Below are positions 34,104 through 43,144 of a DNA stretch of 64,000 nt, one piece after another (the first letter of the stretch is position 1; the number at the start of each line of letters is the position of its first letter). The DNA comes from Falsiphaeobacter marinintestinus. GTDB taxonomy: Bacteria > Pseudomonadota > Alphaproteobacteria > Rhodobacterales > Rhodobacteraceae. The stretch is taken from positions 372,001 to 436,000 of the forward strand of contig NZ_VOGO01000001.1 in NCBI RefSeq assembly GCF_007923355.1, in the 5' to 3' direction. The position numbers and the translations under genes are program-made. The notes beneath the pieces were generated by a model. The model was not told the origin of the DNA. It saw only the letters and a program-made list of their open reading frames with translations, and ran no database searches.

Positions 34104-35370
34104 TCTCGGCCTCTCCGTCCGACTTGATCCACCAAGTCTGAATGCAGTTGTTGTGATAGATCGAATTCAGGCCGCGCACGTCGCGCAATTCGGCCTTGGT
34201 CGGCTGCACATAGCCGGTGTCGTCCATCGCCCGTGATTGCAGCAGCATTTCTTCGCCGTCCCACGTCGTGTCGAGGTAGAACCGCGTCATTGCCATCTTT
34301 TCACCCGGAGCCGCGAGGCGTGCGGTTTCCCAGGTCTTGCCGCCATCTTTTGAAACGTCCACGCGGGTGATCGCACCCCGTCCCGACCATGCCAGACCGG
34401 TGATGACCAGCGGGCCATGACCATGCTTGATGGGGGATTGCGGGCTCGGCGATGTGACAACCGATTTGGCGTCCATTTCCCATGTCCACTTGCGGGCGGT
34501 GCCGTCTTCCAGAGTGTCGGTATATTTCGACGTCTCTTCGCGGGATTCGACGGCCTGATCGGTCACTTCGATGCGACGCAGCCATTTGACCCACATGTTG
34601 CCTTCCCAGCCCGGAACCACCAGACGCACGGGATAGCCATGTTCCTTGCGCAACGCTTCGCCGTTGGCCTTGAAGGCCACCAGCACATCGTCCAGCGCCT
34701 TTTCCATCGGGATCGAGCGGCCATTCGAGGACGCATCCGCGCCTTCGACATAGACCCACTTATCCTTAAGATCGCCGGCGGCATTAAGCCCGGCTTCTTC
34801 CAGCAGGGTCCGCAGCGGAATGCCGGAATATTCCATATTGTGAATCATGCCATGGGTGAACTGGGCACCGTTCAGCTGAGAACCGGCCCATTCCATGCCG
34901 GTGTTCGCGGCACATTCGCAGAAATACACACGGTTTTCGCGTGGGAACCTCTCCAGATCCTCATATGAGAACACCAGCGGATTATCGACCAGCCCGTTGA
35001 TCATCAGGCGGTAGTCCTGCTTGCGCAGTTCGATTGCACCCGAATGATGGCGTTCGAATGCACAGCCCTGCGGCGTGATCGTACCATCCAGCGCGTGGAT
35101 CGGTGTGAAGTTGATCGAGCTGATCGTGTCAGCCGTCAGCCATTCCACGTTGCGACGTACCACGTCGGATTCGTAATCGATCGGCAGGCCATAGGGCGTG
35201 GCATCGACACCGTCGCCGGTGCCAGATGCCCAATCCTGCACCTGTGTGATCAGCGGGTCGGGGCCCGCCGCCTTGGCTGTGGTGCCTGCCACCACACCTG
35301 CACCCACCGCAGCCGCTCCGGATAGGAACTGGCGGCGCGAGGGCGACTTTGCTTTGAAGCTGTCACTCAT
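34087..35370 (-). CDS. soxC: Sulfane dehydrogenase molybdenum subunit SoxC
   Basis: A 427-residue molybdopterin enzyme of the sulfite oxidase family. The Tat signal is SRRQFLSGAAAVGAGVVAG. The molybdenum-ligand cysteine region is VYFCECAANTGMEWAGSQ, and the C-terminal dimer domain is complete (VTSPSPQSPIKHG, TGLAWSGRGAITRVDVSKDGGKTWETA). With SoxD it performs the step that lets the pathway go from thiosulfate to sulfate without stored sulfur. The presence of soxCD predicts full sulfate formation without sulfur globules. Confidence 0.94.
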   Translation of the reverse strand: MSDSFKAKSPSRRQFLSGAAAVGAGVVAGTTAKAAGPDPLITQVQDWASGTGDGVDATPYGLPIDYESDVVRRNVEWLTADTISSINFTPIHALDGTITPQGCAFERHHSGAIELRKQDYRLMINGLVDNPLVFSYEDLERFPRENRVYFCECAANTGMEWAGSQLNGAQFTHGMIHNMEYSGIPLRTLLEEAGLNAAGDLKDKWVYVEGADASSNGRSIPMEKALDDVLVAFKANGEALRKEHGYPVRLVVPGWEGNMWVKWLRRIEVTDQAVESREETSKYTDTLEDGTARKWTWEMDAKSVVTSPSPQSPIKHGHGPLVITGLAWSGRGAITRVDVSKDGGKTWETARLAAPGEKMAMTRFYLDTTWDGEEMLLQSRAMDDTGYVQPTKAELRDVRGLNSIYHNNCIQTWWIKSDGEAENVEVS

Positions 35371-35415
35371 CTGGATTTGCCTCCTCGTGATATCGAAAGA
35401 CAGTCAGACCGGGGC

Positions 35416-37113
35416 TTACGCGCCCACGACCTCGACCGAGTTGTTTGGGGTCAGGGACACGGTGCCCTGCTTGCGGATATGGTTTTCGACCACATCCCAG
35501 ATCTGCGGGCCTTCGGTGCCTTCGTTGACCGAGGCCCAGCCGGCGACCACATAGGTCTTGGCCGGATCAATGGTTTCGCCTGTCTTCAGCAGGGTCATGT
35601 CCGAGATCCGTTCGCCCTGCGGCTTGTTGATGTCGATGCGATAGGCCATGCCGCCGGTGCGCACCATGTCACCGCCCTGCTGGTAATATGGATCCGGGTT
35701 GAAGATGTTGTCGGCCACATCCTCAAGGATCACCTTGATGAATTCGCCCGTCATTTCGGACCGGTATGCCTCGCCATAGGTCATCGAGGTCACATTCCAG
35801 ATATCTTCGCGGGTGATGTCATCACCGGGCACAAGGCTTGGCCCCCAGCGCACGCCGGGCGACATAGCGATGTCAGCCTCACGTTCGCTGATCAGCGCGT
35901 CGCAGATCAGGTCATCCCATGTTCCGTTAAAGTTGCCACGACGATACAGCAGCGAATCTGTCTGCCCGATCACCTCGGCCAGTTGATCGGCATAAGGGGC
36001 GCGCTGTTCGTCGATCAGCTTGGTGATCATCGGGTCGGGCGCAATCACGTCGGAAAAGATCGGGATCAGCTTGTGCTTGATGCCCATCATCTGACCGTCG
36101 CGCACATCCAGATCGACACGCGATACGAACTTGCCGTTCGACCCCGACGCGATGATGTGGGTCTTGCCGACCAGAACCGGCTCGGGCAACGCATCGTGGG
36201 TGTGACCCGACAGGATCACATCGATGCCAGTGACGACGCTGGCCATCTTCTTGTCGACGTCAAAGCCGTTGTGGCTGAGCACGACAACGACATCGGCGCC
36301 CATGCCGCGGACCTCATCGACCATCGACTGCATGTTTTCATCGCGGATCCCGAATGAATACTCCGGGAACATCCAGCGCGGGTTGGCGATGGGCATATAG
36401 GGGAACGCCTGACCGATCACGGCGACCTTGGCGCCACCACGTTCAAAGAATTTGTAGGGCGGGAACAACTCGGTCGGTTCATCCCACTCGGCGTCAAAGA
36501 TGTTCTGGCCAAGGGCGGCAAAGGGCAGATTTTCGACGATCTCGTTGACGCGCTCGGATCCCAGCGTGAATTCCCAGTGGAACGTCATCGCGTCGGGTTT
36601 CAGAGCGTTCATCACGTTGACCATGTCCTGGCCTTCGGTCTGATAGCAGGTATAGCTGCCGTGCCAAGTGTCGCCGCCGTCCAACAGCAGCGCATCTGGC
36701 CGGTCGGCGCGGATCGCATTGATCACGGTCGACACACGATCCAACCCGCCAACGCGGCCATAGGCCTGCGAGAGCGATGCGAAATCATCATAGGTCAGCG
36801 CATAGGCCGACGGGCTGCCATCGGCGATGCCATAGGCCTTGCGGAAGTCAGCTCCCGTGATGTGGGGCACATGCCCCTTGTTGGCCCCAACGCCAAGGTT
36901 GATTGACGGCTCGCGAAACAGGATTGGTTTCAGCTGGGCGTGAATGTCGGTGATGTGGATCAGGCTGATATTGCCGAACGTATCAAACTCCAGAAGCTGG
37001 TCCTGGCTCAGCGCTTGCTGGGCTGCCAAACGCGCCCAGTTGCCGAAACCAGATGCGCCGACCATTGCCGACGCTGCCATTGAAACCTGAAGGAAATCAC
37101 GACGAGAGATCAT
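35416..37113 (-). CDS. soxB: Thiosulfohydrolase SoxB
   Basis: A 565-residue dimanganese enzyme of the 5'-nucleotidase family that hydrolyses the sulfone group from SoxY-cysteine S-thiosulfonate as sulfate. Tat signal SRRDFLQVSMAASAMVGASG; metal-site motifs ITDIHAQL, LLDGGDTWHGS, VLSHNG and SGHTHDAL. The start at 37113 places the twin arginine at the front; an upstream in-frame start adds 13 residues without a function. A perfect ATTC-N8-GAAT SoxR-type box lies 32 bases upstream of this start, so soxB may have its own regulated promoter within the operon. Confidence 0.95.
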   Translation of the reverse strand: MISRRDFLQVSMAASAMVGASGFGNWARLAAQQALSQDQLLEFDTFGNISLIHITDIHAQLKPILFREPSINLGVGANKGHVPHITGADFRKAYGIADGSPSAYALTYDDFASLSQAYGRVGGLDRVSTVINAIRADRPDALLLDGGDTWHGSYTCYQTEGQDMVNVMNALKPDAMTFHWEFTLGSERVNEIVENLPFAALGQNIFDAEWDEPTELFPPYKFFERGGAKVAVIGQAFPYMPIANPRWMFPEYSFGIRDENMQSMVDEVRGMGADVVVVLSHNGFDVDKKMASVVTGIDVILSGHTHDALPEPVLVGKTHIIASGSNGKFVSRVDLDVRDGQMMGIKHKLIPIFSDVIAPDPMITKLIDEQRAPYADQLAEVIGQTDSLLYRRGNFNGTWDDLICDALISEREADIAMSPGVRWGPSLVPGDDITREDIWNVTSMTYGEAYRSEMTGEFIKVILEDVADNIFNPDPYYQQGGDMVRTGGMAYRIDINKPQGERISDMTLLKTGETIDPAKTYVVAGWASVNEGTEGPQIWDVVENHIRKQGTVSLTPNNSVEVVGA

Positions 37114-37144
37114 GGATACAGCTTCCTGTTTAAACATGAGACAT

Positions 37145-37160
37145 ATTCGCATGTTTGAAT
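37145..37160. promoter_or_regulatory. Candidate SoxR/SqrR operator before soxB
   Basis: ATTC, eight bases (GCATGTTT), GAAT: a perfect match to the palindrome known for the persulfide-responsive SqrR repressor of Rhodobacter. It lies in the 98-base gap between soxA and soxB, 32 bases from the soxB ATG. Confidence 0.55.
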
Positions 37161-37211
37161 TTCATTAAGACAAAACACCCCGCGCCTTGTTCAGACGCGG
37201 GGCATTTCTGT

Positions 37212-38060
37212 TTAGTTGCGGACTGACGGACCTTCGACCGACAGGCCATTGCCACGCGAGGTGACATAAAGCTCAAGCGCCACAAACTCGGGCGAGCCGG
37301 GCTTGTAGGTTTCCGCACGCGTATCACGCACGCAGCCTTTGAAACGGCTGTGGATGCCATTCAGCTTGGTGTTCTTCAGACGGTATGTCGGGAACCCGTT
37401 GACCTGACCCTGGCTCAGATGGTCTGCGCGGATCATGTTGCCATAGTTTTCTTCATGGCAGCTGGCACAGCTGAGATCCAGCTGACCGGTCCGGGCATAA
37501 TACAGGTCTTTGCCCTGTTCCCAGGTCGACTGAGCCGGACCGTCGATGGCCACATTCACCGGAAGACCGCGCGACACGGCGGACAACAGCGCCTCCATAT
37601 CAATCGCGGCGCCCGCATCGTATTTCCATGCGTCGGCACCCATGCGGTTTTCGCGGCAATCGTTCATCTGCATTTGCAGCGTGCGAACTTCACCAGCGGC
37701 TTCGTTCCACTTGGGATAGGTCGCCTTGACGCCCGCCATATCGTCGGCGGCCCCGTGACAATCGGCACAGGATTTGCCTTCAGTTCCGTCGGCCGTGTCC
37801 CAGGCAACCAAGGCCTTTTCGACAAACACCATACCCGGATTGTCGAAATCATCCATTTCCATTGCCTGAGTTTCGTCAGACCGGAAATGCCAACCGGACA
37901 TGATTTCGTCCATCGCGTCCTGCAAATGCGCAGGCGCGGCGGTTTTTGTCACGATTTCGATATCTTCGTTGATGACCAGCGTGTCATCGTCCGGATCCGC
38001 GTGCGCTGCCAGTGGCAGCGTCAGCATTGCGGCAATTGCTGTGATCGCCTTGTAGTTCAT
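37212..38060 (-). CDS. soxA: Sulfur-oxidation cytochrome SoxA
   Basis: A 282-residue catalytic subunit of SoxXA, which joins thiosulfate to SoxY by forming a cysteine-S-thiosulfonate. Two heme sites are seen, CADCH (about residue 95) and CASCH (about residue 195). The catalytic heme ligand is the cysteine in RFKGCVRDTRAETY. The two-heme form is the Paracoccus type; the first heme probably serves structure or transfer. A signal peptide ends at AHA. Confidence 0.95.
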   Translation of the reverse strand: MNYKAITAIAAMLTLPLAAHADPDDDTLVINEDIEIVTKTAAPAHLQDAMDEIMSGWHFRSDETQAMEMDDFDNPGMVFVEKALVAWDTADGTEGKSCADCHGAADDMAGVKATYPKWNEAAGEVRTLQMQMNDCRENRMGADAWKYDAGAAIDMEALLSAVSRGLPVNVAIDGPAQSTWEQGKDLYYARTGQLDLSCASCHEENYGNMIRADHLSQGQVNGFPTYRLKNTKLNGIHSRFKGCVRDTRAETYKPGSPEFVALELYVTSRGNGLSVEGPSVRN

Positions 38061-38134
38061 TCTGCATCCTCCCTGTAAGTGGCTGCCCTGCCCCGTTGTT
38101 CCGGGGCAGAGCGCTGCCTGGGATCCATTCTGGA

Positions 38135-38464
38135 TCAGGCGATCTTGATCGGTTTCGTTGTGTCGTAGACCGATCCGTCGTCATCGTACCAGGTGAACAC
38201 GAAATCTCCGGCTTCGGGTACAGTGGCTTCGAACTGGAAATACGGATTGGTCGAAATCGCCGGTTCCATTGTGACGTCGACGACCGACTGGCCGTTGAAC
38301 TCGCAGGTGAAGCGGTTGATGATCGAACGCGGAATGAGGTTTCCCTCTTTGTCCTTGCGCTGACCGCTTTCCATTTTGTGGCTGATCAGGGTCTTGATCG
38401 TGATCGCATCGCCAGCGGCGGCGGTTTTCGGGACCTTGACGCGGGGCTTAACACCAGATGCCAT
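38135..38464 (-). CDS. soxZ: Thiosulfate oxidation carrier protein SoxZ
   Basis: The 109-residue partner of SoxY in the substrate-carrier heterodimer. It begins ASGVKPRVKVPKTAAAGDAITIKTLISHKMESGQRKDKEGN and has the CEFNGQ and FVFTWYDDDGS blocks of the family. No signal peptide; it is exported as a complex with SoxY. It lies 42 bases after soxY and 74 before soxA. Confidence 0.95.
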   Translation of the reverse strand: MASGVKPRVKVPKTAAAGDAITIKTLISHKMESGQRKDKEGNLIPRSIINRFTCEFNGQSVVDVTMEPAISTNPYFQFEATVPEAGDFVFTWYDDDGSVYDTTKPIKIA

Positions 38465-38506
38465 GATTAACTTTCCTTATCCTGAGGTGGGCAGACCAAG
38501 CAGCGC

Positions 38507-38923
38507 TTAGCCGCCGCAGCCACCAATGGTAACTTTCACGGTCGACGAGGCTTTGGCAAAGCTGCCATCCGCCATCTTGGCGATCGCGACAACGTCCTGC
38601 GTTCCGGCCAGACGAATCCGGGTCGACGCAGCCTGAGCAGCAGCCAACGGACCGAAGTTGAACGTGGCGACGCCCGGTGTCGGGTTGCCAGTGGCCAGCA
38701 GCATGATTGCAGTGGCGCCAGGTGCGCTGACTTCGACCGGAACAGTGTTGCCGTTTTCAGCAATTTCCGGGGCCGTCAGTTCAACACCGGTATCAGCCAT
38801 GTCGGCTCCGCCAGTGAATTCTGCGATAGCGTCCTCGGCGGCAGCCGATACGCTGAACGGCAGAACGGTGAGAACCGCAGCGCCCAGGCCCAGAGCCAGG
38901 GTATCGCGACGTGAGAATTCCAT
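38507..38923 (-). CDS. soxY: Thiosulfate oxidation carrier protein SoxY
   Basis: The 138-residue carrier that holds sulfur intermediates on a swinging C-terminal cysteine. The C-terminus is exactly VKVTIGGCGG, with the reactive cysteine in GGCGG. A Tat signal is present (SRRDTLALGLGAAVLTVL). It and SoxZ are exported together. It starts 46 bases after the soxX stop. Confidence 0.96.
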   Translation of the reverse strand: MEFSRRDTLALGLGAAVLTVLPFSVSAAAEDAIAEFTGGADMADTGVELTAPEIAENGNTVPVEVSAPGATAIMLLATGNPTPGVATFNFGPLAAAQAASTRIRLAGTQDVVAIAKMADGSFAKASSTVKVTIGGCGG

Positions 38924-38968
38924 TTCTCTCTCCTTTACGTTTCAGTTCACACGACCGATGCCGTGTGT

Positions 38969-39445
38969 TTACTCGTCTTTAAGCGTCATTAGAAAGGCGA
39001 TGACGTCTTCGATTTCCTGCGCGGCCAGCAAAGGATCAAGATCGCCCTGCGCGGCTTTGCCGGTATATGCGTCACCCGGACGGTTGAACCCGTCGATCAC
39101 GTAATACGCGGGCATAACCGTGTCTTCGAACATGACCTTGCTGTTCACCAGGATCGAGCGCAGCTCGGCTGCGGTCCAGCGATCACCAGCACCATCCAGC
39201 ATGGGGCCGACTTCACCGTGGAACGGCGTGTCGCTCAGCGCGGTGATTTCGTGACAGGCGACACAGTTGCCGCGCGACTTGGCTGCCATGATCTCGGCAC
39301 CGGAGGCCGGATCACCGGCCATACCGCTCAGAGAGACCTCGACGGCACCGTCTTCGTTGAACGCGACCTCACGCGGACCAACCTCGGCGGCCATGGCCGC
39401 CCCACCGGCCAATGCGACTGCGATTGTCAGAGATACAAGTTTCAT
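38969..39445 (-). CDS. soxX: Sulfur-oxidation cytochrome SoxX
   Basis: The 158-residue monoheme electron-transfer subunit of SoxXA. It has a signal peptide ending AMAA and one heme site NCVACHEI (about residue 60), with a distal methionine in FEDTVMPAYY. It heads the XYZABCDEF part of the operon. A perfect SoxR-type palindrome lies 89 bases upstream of the ATG and marks the likely main promoter. Confidence 0.94.
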   Translation of the reverse strand: MKLVSLTIAVALAGGAAMAAEVGPREVAFNEDGAVEVSLSGMAGDPASGAEIMAAKSRGNCVACHEITALSDTPFHGEVGPMLDGAGDRWTAAELRSILVNSKVMFEDTVMPAYYVIDGFNRPGDAYTGKAAQGDLDPLLAAQEIEDVIAFLMTLKDE

Positions 39446-39533
39446 AGTTCCTCCCGTTGGCTACCGCGCACGTTGGCGCGGCGTGCTATTCGTTGCATAC
39501 CGTAGGACACCGGGACCAAGGTCGCAACAACAA

Positions 39534-39549
39534 ATTCATTATTGTGAAT
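39534..39549. promoter_or_regulatory. Candidate SoxR/SqrR operator before soxX
   Basis: ATTC, ATTATTGT, GAAT, a perfect ATTC-N8-GAAT palindrome in the 179-base gap between soxW and soxX. The surrounding bases are AT-rich (CAACAACAAATTC, GAATTGATAGATTG), as expected at a promoter. Confidence 0.6.
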
Positions 39550-39624
39550 TGATAGATTGTTTTGTCGCAGGCCGCTGAAAATTTCACAAGTTTCACAGCG
39601 ACCTAGCGCCAGAGTCATACTGTT

Positions 39625-40203
39625 TCAGCGCGTATCGCCATCGTTTCGTTCCTGAATACGACGGGCATGATAGCGCTGAAAGTCCTCTTCGGACTGATCC
39701 AGATACCGCTCTTCCGCGACCCAGGTCAGCATGTCAAACGTGGTTCCAGGCGCAAATGCGCCCGGCATGACGGCGACGGCCTGCTGAGCAGCGGGTTTTG
39801 ATTCGTCCATTTCGGGCGGCAGAAAAATCATGGTCGGCGTGAACAGAATGCCCCATTTCCGCGCGGCCTGCCGTTCGCTCAGTTCCTCACCATCGACATC
39901 GATCATTTCCGTCGACCCGTGCAGGTTCAGCTGCACCGGGTAATACACATCTTCCAGCATTTCGAGAACGCGGGGGTCGGTGAAGGTGTTTTCGTGCATG
40001 TCCCGGCAGTACAGGCAACCCCGCTGTTCGACGATCACCAGCAAACGCTTTCCTTCGGCCTTGGCCTCGGCATAGTCCTCTTGCAGATCTTTGAACGTGT
40101 CGCGGAACCATTCGGGCTTGTGCAGCCCGTCATCGCCCACTTCAACGGCTGCGGCTGGCAATGCCATCACACAGGCCACCGCGAATGCAATCAGCTTCTT
40201 CAT
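39625..40203 (-). CDS. soxW: Periplasmic thioredoxin SoxW
   Basis: A 192-residue exported thioredoxin-fold protein with a signal peptide (FAVACVMALPAAA) and a CLYC active site at about residue 63. It receives electrons from the membrane protein SoxV and is thought to reduce or reactivate SoxYZ. Its ORF lies 42 bases downstream of soxV, so both are cotranscribed. The insert DVDGEELSERQ is not part of a standard thioredoxin. Confidence 0.88.
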   Translation of the reverse strand: MKKLIAFAVACVMALPAAAVEVGDDGLHKPEWFRDTFKDLQEDYAEAKAEGKRLLVIVEQRGCLYCRDMHENTFTDPRVLEMLEDVYYPVQLNLHGSTEMIDVDGEELSERQAARKWGILFTPTMIFLPPEMDESKPAAQQAVAVMPGAFAPGTTFDMLTWVAEERYLDQSEEDFQRYHARRIQERNDGDTR

Positions 40204-40245
40204 CTCAGGTCCTCCCTTTCGAATCGTCGCGTTTCTGGTTTCAGT

Positions 40246-40983
40246 TTACCCTATGGTCGAAAACCACGGCACCCACCGGATCAGGGCGTCCGCAATCAGG
40301 TTAACACCGCCCGTCGCGATCAGGACGGCAAAGACGATCAGCATCACGCCCATGATCTTTTCGACCCAGGCAAAGATCGACCGATTGCGCTGCACCCAGG
40401 CCAGAAACGGCTTGGCAAACAAGGCGGCCACCACAAAAGGTGCGGTCATGCCGACACCGTACACCAACAGCAACAACGCGCCCCGCCAGATATCGCCCAT
40501 ACCGCTGGCCACCATCAGAATTGATGCAAGCGCAGGCCCGACGCAGGGCGTCCAGCCAAAGCCAAAGGCCAGCCCCATCAGGTAAGCGCCCAGAATGCTG
40601 CTGGCCTCGGCGCTGCTTTCCATGCGCGCCTCGCGGTACAGCAACGGCACCTTGATCACGCCGAGAAAATGCAGGCCAAACACCACAAGGATTGCGGCGG
40701 CCACATAGGACATTGGCTGCAGGTACTGTGTGAACATCTGGCCCAGCGCGGTGGCGCCCATGCCCAGCATCACGAAAATCGTGGTCACCCCCAGCGCGAA
40801 GAACACCGCCGAAATCAGCAACCGCCGCTGCGCCCCCGGCGCGATTTCGCCGTCCCCGCGCAATTCTGACATCGACAACCCGCCCATATACGACAGGTAG
40901 AATGGCACCATGGGCAGAATACACGGCGTAAAAAAGCTCAGCAAACCAGCAGCAAGCGCGCCAAGAAGGGAAATTTCCAGCAT
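40246..40983 (-). CDS. soxV: CcdA-like membrane electron transporter SoxV
   Basis: A 245-residue, six-helix inner-membrane protein of the CcdA/DsbD family, moving reducing power from cytosolic thioredoxin to periplasmic SoxW. Landmarks are LSFFTPCILPMVPFYLSYMGG with its conserved Cys-Pro near residue 20 and FGFGWTPCVGPALASI with the partner cysteine near 140. It is the first gene of the minus-strand sox operon and faces soxS across a 107-base divergent promoter. Confidence 0.92.
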   Translation of the reverse strand: MLEISLLGALAAGLLSFFTPCILPMVPFYLSYMGGLSMSELRGDGEIAPGAQRRLLISAVFFALGVTTIFVMLGMGATALGQMFTQYLQPMSYVAAAILVVFGLHFLGVIKVPLLYREARMESSAEASSILGAYLMGLAFGFGWTPCVGPALASILMVASGMGDIWRGALLLLVYGVGMTAPFVVAALFAKPFLAWVQRNRSIFAWVEKIMGVMLIVFAVLIATGGVNLIADALIRWVPWFSTIG

Positions 40984-41038
40984 GATGGACCTTTCAGTCG
41001 CAAGACCTGACGTAAGAATCGATGACGCGGCTTGAGTT

Positions 41039-41054
41039 ATTCACATATTCAAAT
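41039..41054. promoter_or_regulatory. Candidate SoxR/SqrR operator between soxV and soxS (one mismatch)
   Basis: ATTC, ACATATTC, AAAT differs from ATTC-N8-GAAT by one base. It is centred in the 107-base gap between the divergent soxV and soxS genes and could serve both. AT-rich sequence follows. Confidence 0.5.
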
Positions 41055-41090
41055 TATGTTGTAGGACAACGACACGTCAACGGGTGTAAC

Positions 41091-41471
41091 ATGTCCGTCT
41101 GGAAAAATACGATCGCAGCGATCGGTGTTCTCTTGATCTCTTTGCCCGCCATGGCTGCTGAACTGGTCATGGTCGAGCAGGCTGGCTGTGCTTGGTGTGA
41201 ACGCTGGAACGAAGAAATCGCACCAGCTTATCCCAAGACAAGCGAAGGTAAATTTGCCCCGCTGCGCCGCGTGAATCTGCGTCAGATCCCGGATGATCTG
41301 ACCGTCGCCCGTCGCGTGACCTTTACGCCGACCTTCCTTCTGGTCGAAGACGGACAGGAAATCACCCGCATGGAAGGCTATCCGGGTGAAGATTTCTTTT
41401 GGCCGCTGCTGAGCAAAATGCTGACCGAACACACCGCCTATGTCGCGCCTGAAACCACGGGCGGATCATGA
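41091..41471 (+). CDS. soxS: Periplasmic thioredoxin-like protein SoxS
   Basis: A 126-residue exported thioredoxin-like protein with the active site GCAWCERW at about residue 30, after a signal peptide (AAIGVLLISLPAMAA). SoxS of Paracoccus reductively activates SoxYZ. I chose the ATG at 41091 over 41022 because it puts the signal at the N-terminus; the longer frame would run through the candidate SoxR site. It is the first gene of the plus-strand soxS-soxR-soxT unit. Confidence 0.88.
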   Translation: MSVWKNTIAAIGVLLISLPAMAAELVMVEQAGCAWCERWNEEIAPAYPKTSEGKFAPLRRVNLRQIPDDLTVARRVTFTPTFLLVEDGQEITRMEGYPGEDFFWPLLSKMLTEHTAYVAPETTGGS

Positions 41472-41666
41472 GGGCGCAGGGCGAAAAACAAGCGATATGT
41501 AACATTTTCGCCCAAAACTTAAGCAATTTCGCGTCAGAACGATGCGTTCAGGGTTGCTTTTTTTCAAATGACGTGCACGGAAGCTAACGCAACCGACGCA
41601 CGGCTCAAGCAAAGACGATAAGGGCACACCAGATGCCCTGACAGGATGAGGACAAAGGACCAGCAC

Positions 41667-42020
41667 ATGGCACTTCCACAGTTTTCCTCGGATATGGCGA
41701 CGGAAGAATTGGACAAGATGGTCGACAACGCGACCACGGCCTCCAACTTTCTGAAGGCGATCAGCCACGAAGGTCGGCTGATGATCCTGTGCCACCTCGT
41801 GACCGGCGAAAAATCCGTCACTGAACTGGAAGATCTGCTGTCGGCCCGACAAGCAGCTGTCTCGCAGCAATTGTCCCGGTTGCGACTGGAAGGTCTGGTT
41901 GTGCCCCGTCGGGACGGCAAGGCGATCTATTATCGTCTGGCCGACGAACGCCCCAGACGTATTCTTGAAGTGGTCTATGACCTCTTCTGCGGCGACGGCG
42001 ACAGCAACGCCCCCTTGTAA
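41667..42020 (+). CDS. soxR: ArsR-family persulfide-sensing repressor SoxR (SqrR/BigR type)
   Basis: A 117-residue winged-helix repressor. The recognition helix is DLLSARQAAVSQQLSRLRLEG. Cysteines at residues 42 (ILCHLVTG) and 108 (YDLFCGDG) occupy the positions of the SqrR/BigR sensing pair, which forms a tetrasulfide with persulfides and releases DNA; no metal-binding Cys pair typical of ArsR is present. AGGA precedes the ATG by seven bases. It should recognise the ATTC-N8-GAAT palindromes listed at 37145, 39534 and 41039. Confidence 0.93.
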   Translation: MALPQFSSDMATEELDKMVDNATTASNFLKAISHEGRLMILCHLVTGEKSVTELEDLLSARQAAVSQQLSRLRLEGLVVPRRDGKAIYYRLADERPRRILEVVYDLFCGDGDSNAPL

Positions 42021-42081
42021 CTCTGTCTTCATTTAGCCAAGCTATCTGAACCAATCGCCGCGCAATTGGGGGAGATCGCGC

Positions 42082-43140
42082 ATGCTGAACTGGCTTACAG
42101 ACGGTCAGGCCGTGGCTGTGATCGGTCTTGCCGGAGGGATCCTCCTGGGTCTCGCCGCCCGTCTCGGTCGGTTCTGCACATTGGGCGCGATCGAAGATCT
42201 TCTGTACGGCGGCAGCGATACCCGGTTCCGGATGTGGATATTGGCCATTGGCACCGCCATCACGGGCAGCTTTGCCCTGATTGGTACGGGCCTGTTGGAC
42301 CCGTCACAAACCTACTATCTTTCGATCCGCTGGATGCCGATGGCGTCCATCATTGGCGGGCTGATGTTTGGCTATGGCATGGCGCTGTCGGGCAACTGCG
42401 GCTATGGCGCGATTGCACGTCTGGGCGGCGGTGATCTCAGATCCTTTGTCATCGTGCTGGTGATGGGTGTGTCCACTTATGTCGTGCTCAGCGGGCCACT
42501 TGCCCCGATCCGCAACTTCTTTTTTGAACAGATCGACGTGACCTCGGATCTGCCGCCGGGACTCGCCCATCAGGCGGCGGCCATCACCGGCCTGCCCTTG
42601 TCTGCGATTGGTATCCCGATTGGCCTGCTGTTCTGTGTCGGTGCCCTAACCTCCTCTGACCTGCGCACTGATTACAAAGCGGTCTTCTGGTCGGTCGTCG
42701 TTGGCCTGGCCATCGTATCGGGCTGGGCCGGAACGCAATGGGTCGCGACCAACGGGTTCGATGCCCTGCAGGTCGTGTCACACAGCTATTCCGCCCCGGT
42801 TGGCGAAACCATTCTCTTTGCCATGACCGGAAGTTTGCGGCCCCTGTCCTTTGCCGTCGGATCGGTGACCGGCGTCTGGTTCGGGGCTTTCATCGGGTCG
42901 ATGATGAAGGGCCATTTCCGCTGGGAAGCCTGCGAAGACCCGCGCGAATTACGCCGCCAGATTGTCGGCGCCAGCATCATGGGCGCGGGTGCGGTGATCG
43001 CCATGGGCTGTACGGTTGGTCAGGGCATGACCGCGTTCAGCGTGTTGGCGATCAGCGCCCCGGTGACCTTCCTTGCAATCTTTGCCGGTGCGGCGGTCGG
43101 CCTGCGTCAGTTGATCGAAGGCTTCAGCCCCGCCGAATAA
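42082..43140 (+). CDS. soxT: YeeE/YedE-family sulfur-compound transporter SoxT
   Basis: A full-length 352-residue integral membrane protein with about nine helices. Repeated cysteine motifs of the family are in RLGRFCTLGAIEDLL, ALSGNCGYGAIARLGG and VIAMGCTVGQGMTAFS. SoxT is thought to import thiosulfate or sulfide-derived species that act as signal or substrate for SoxR control. GGGGGAG precedes the start. It is the last gene of the soxSRT unit and converges on znuA with four bases between stops. A two-gene version of the same family is encoded near 4 kb. Confidence 0.9.
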   Translation: MLNWLTDGQAVAVIGLAGGILLGLAARLGRFCTLGAIEDLLYGGSDTRFRMWILAIGTAITGSFALIGTGLLDPSQTYYLSIRWMPMASIIGGLMFGYGMALSGNCGYGAIARLGGGDLRSFVIVLVMGVSTYVVLSGPLAPIRNFFFEQIDVTSDLPPGLAHQAAAITGLPLSAIGIPIGLLFCVGALTSSDLRTDYKAVFWSVVVGLAIVSGWAGTQWVATNGFDALQVVSHSYSAPVGETILFAMTGSLRPLSFAVGSVTGVWFGAFIGSMMKGHFRWEACEDPRELRRQIVGASIMGAGAVIAMGCTVGQGMTAFSVLAISAPVTFLAIFAGAAVGLRQLIEGFSPAE

Positions 43141-43144
43141 CCGC

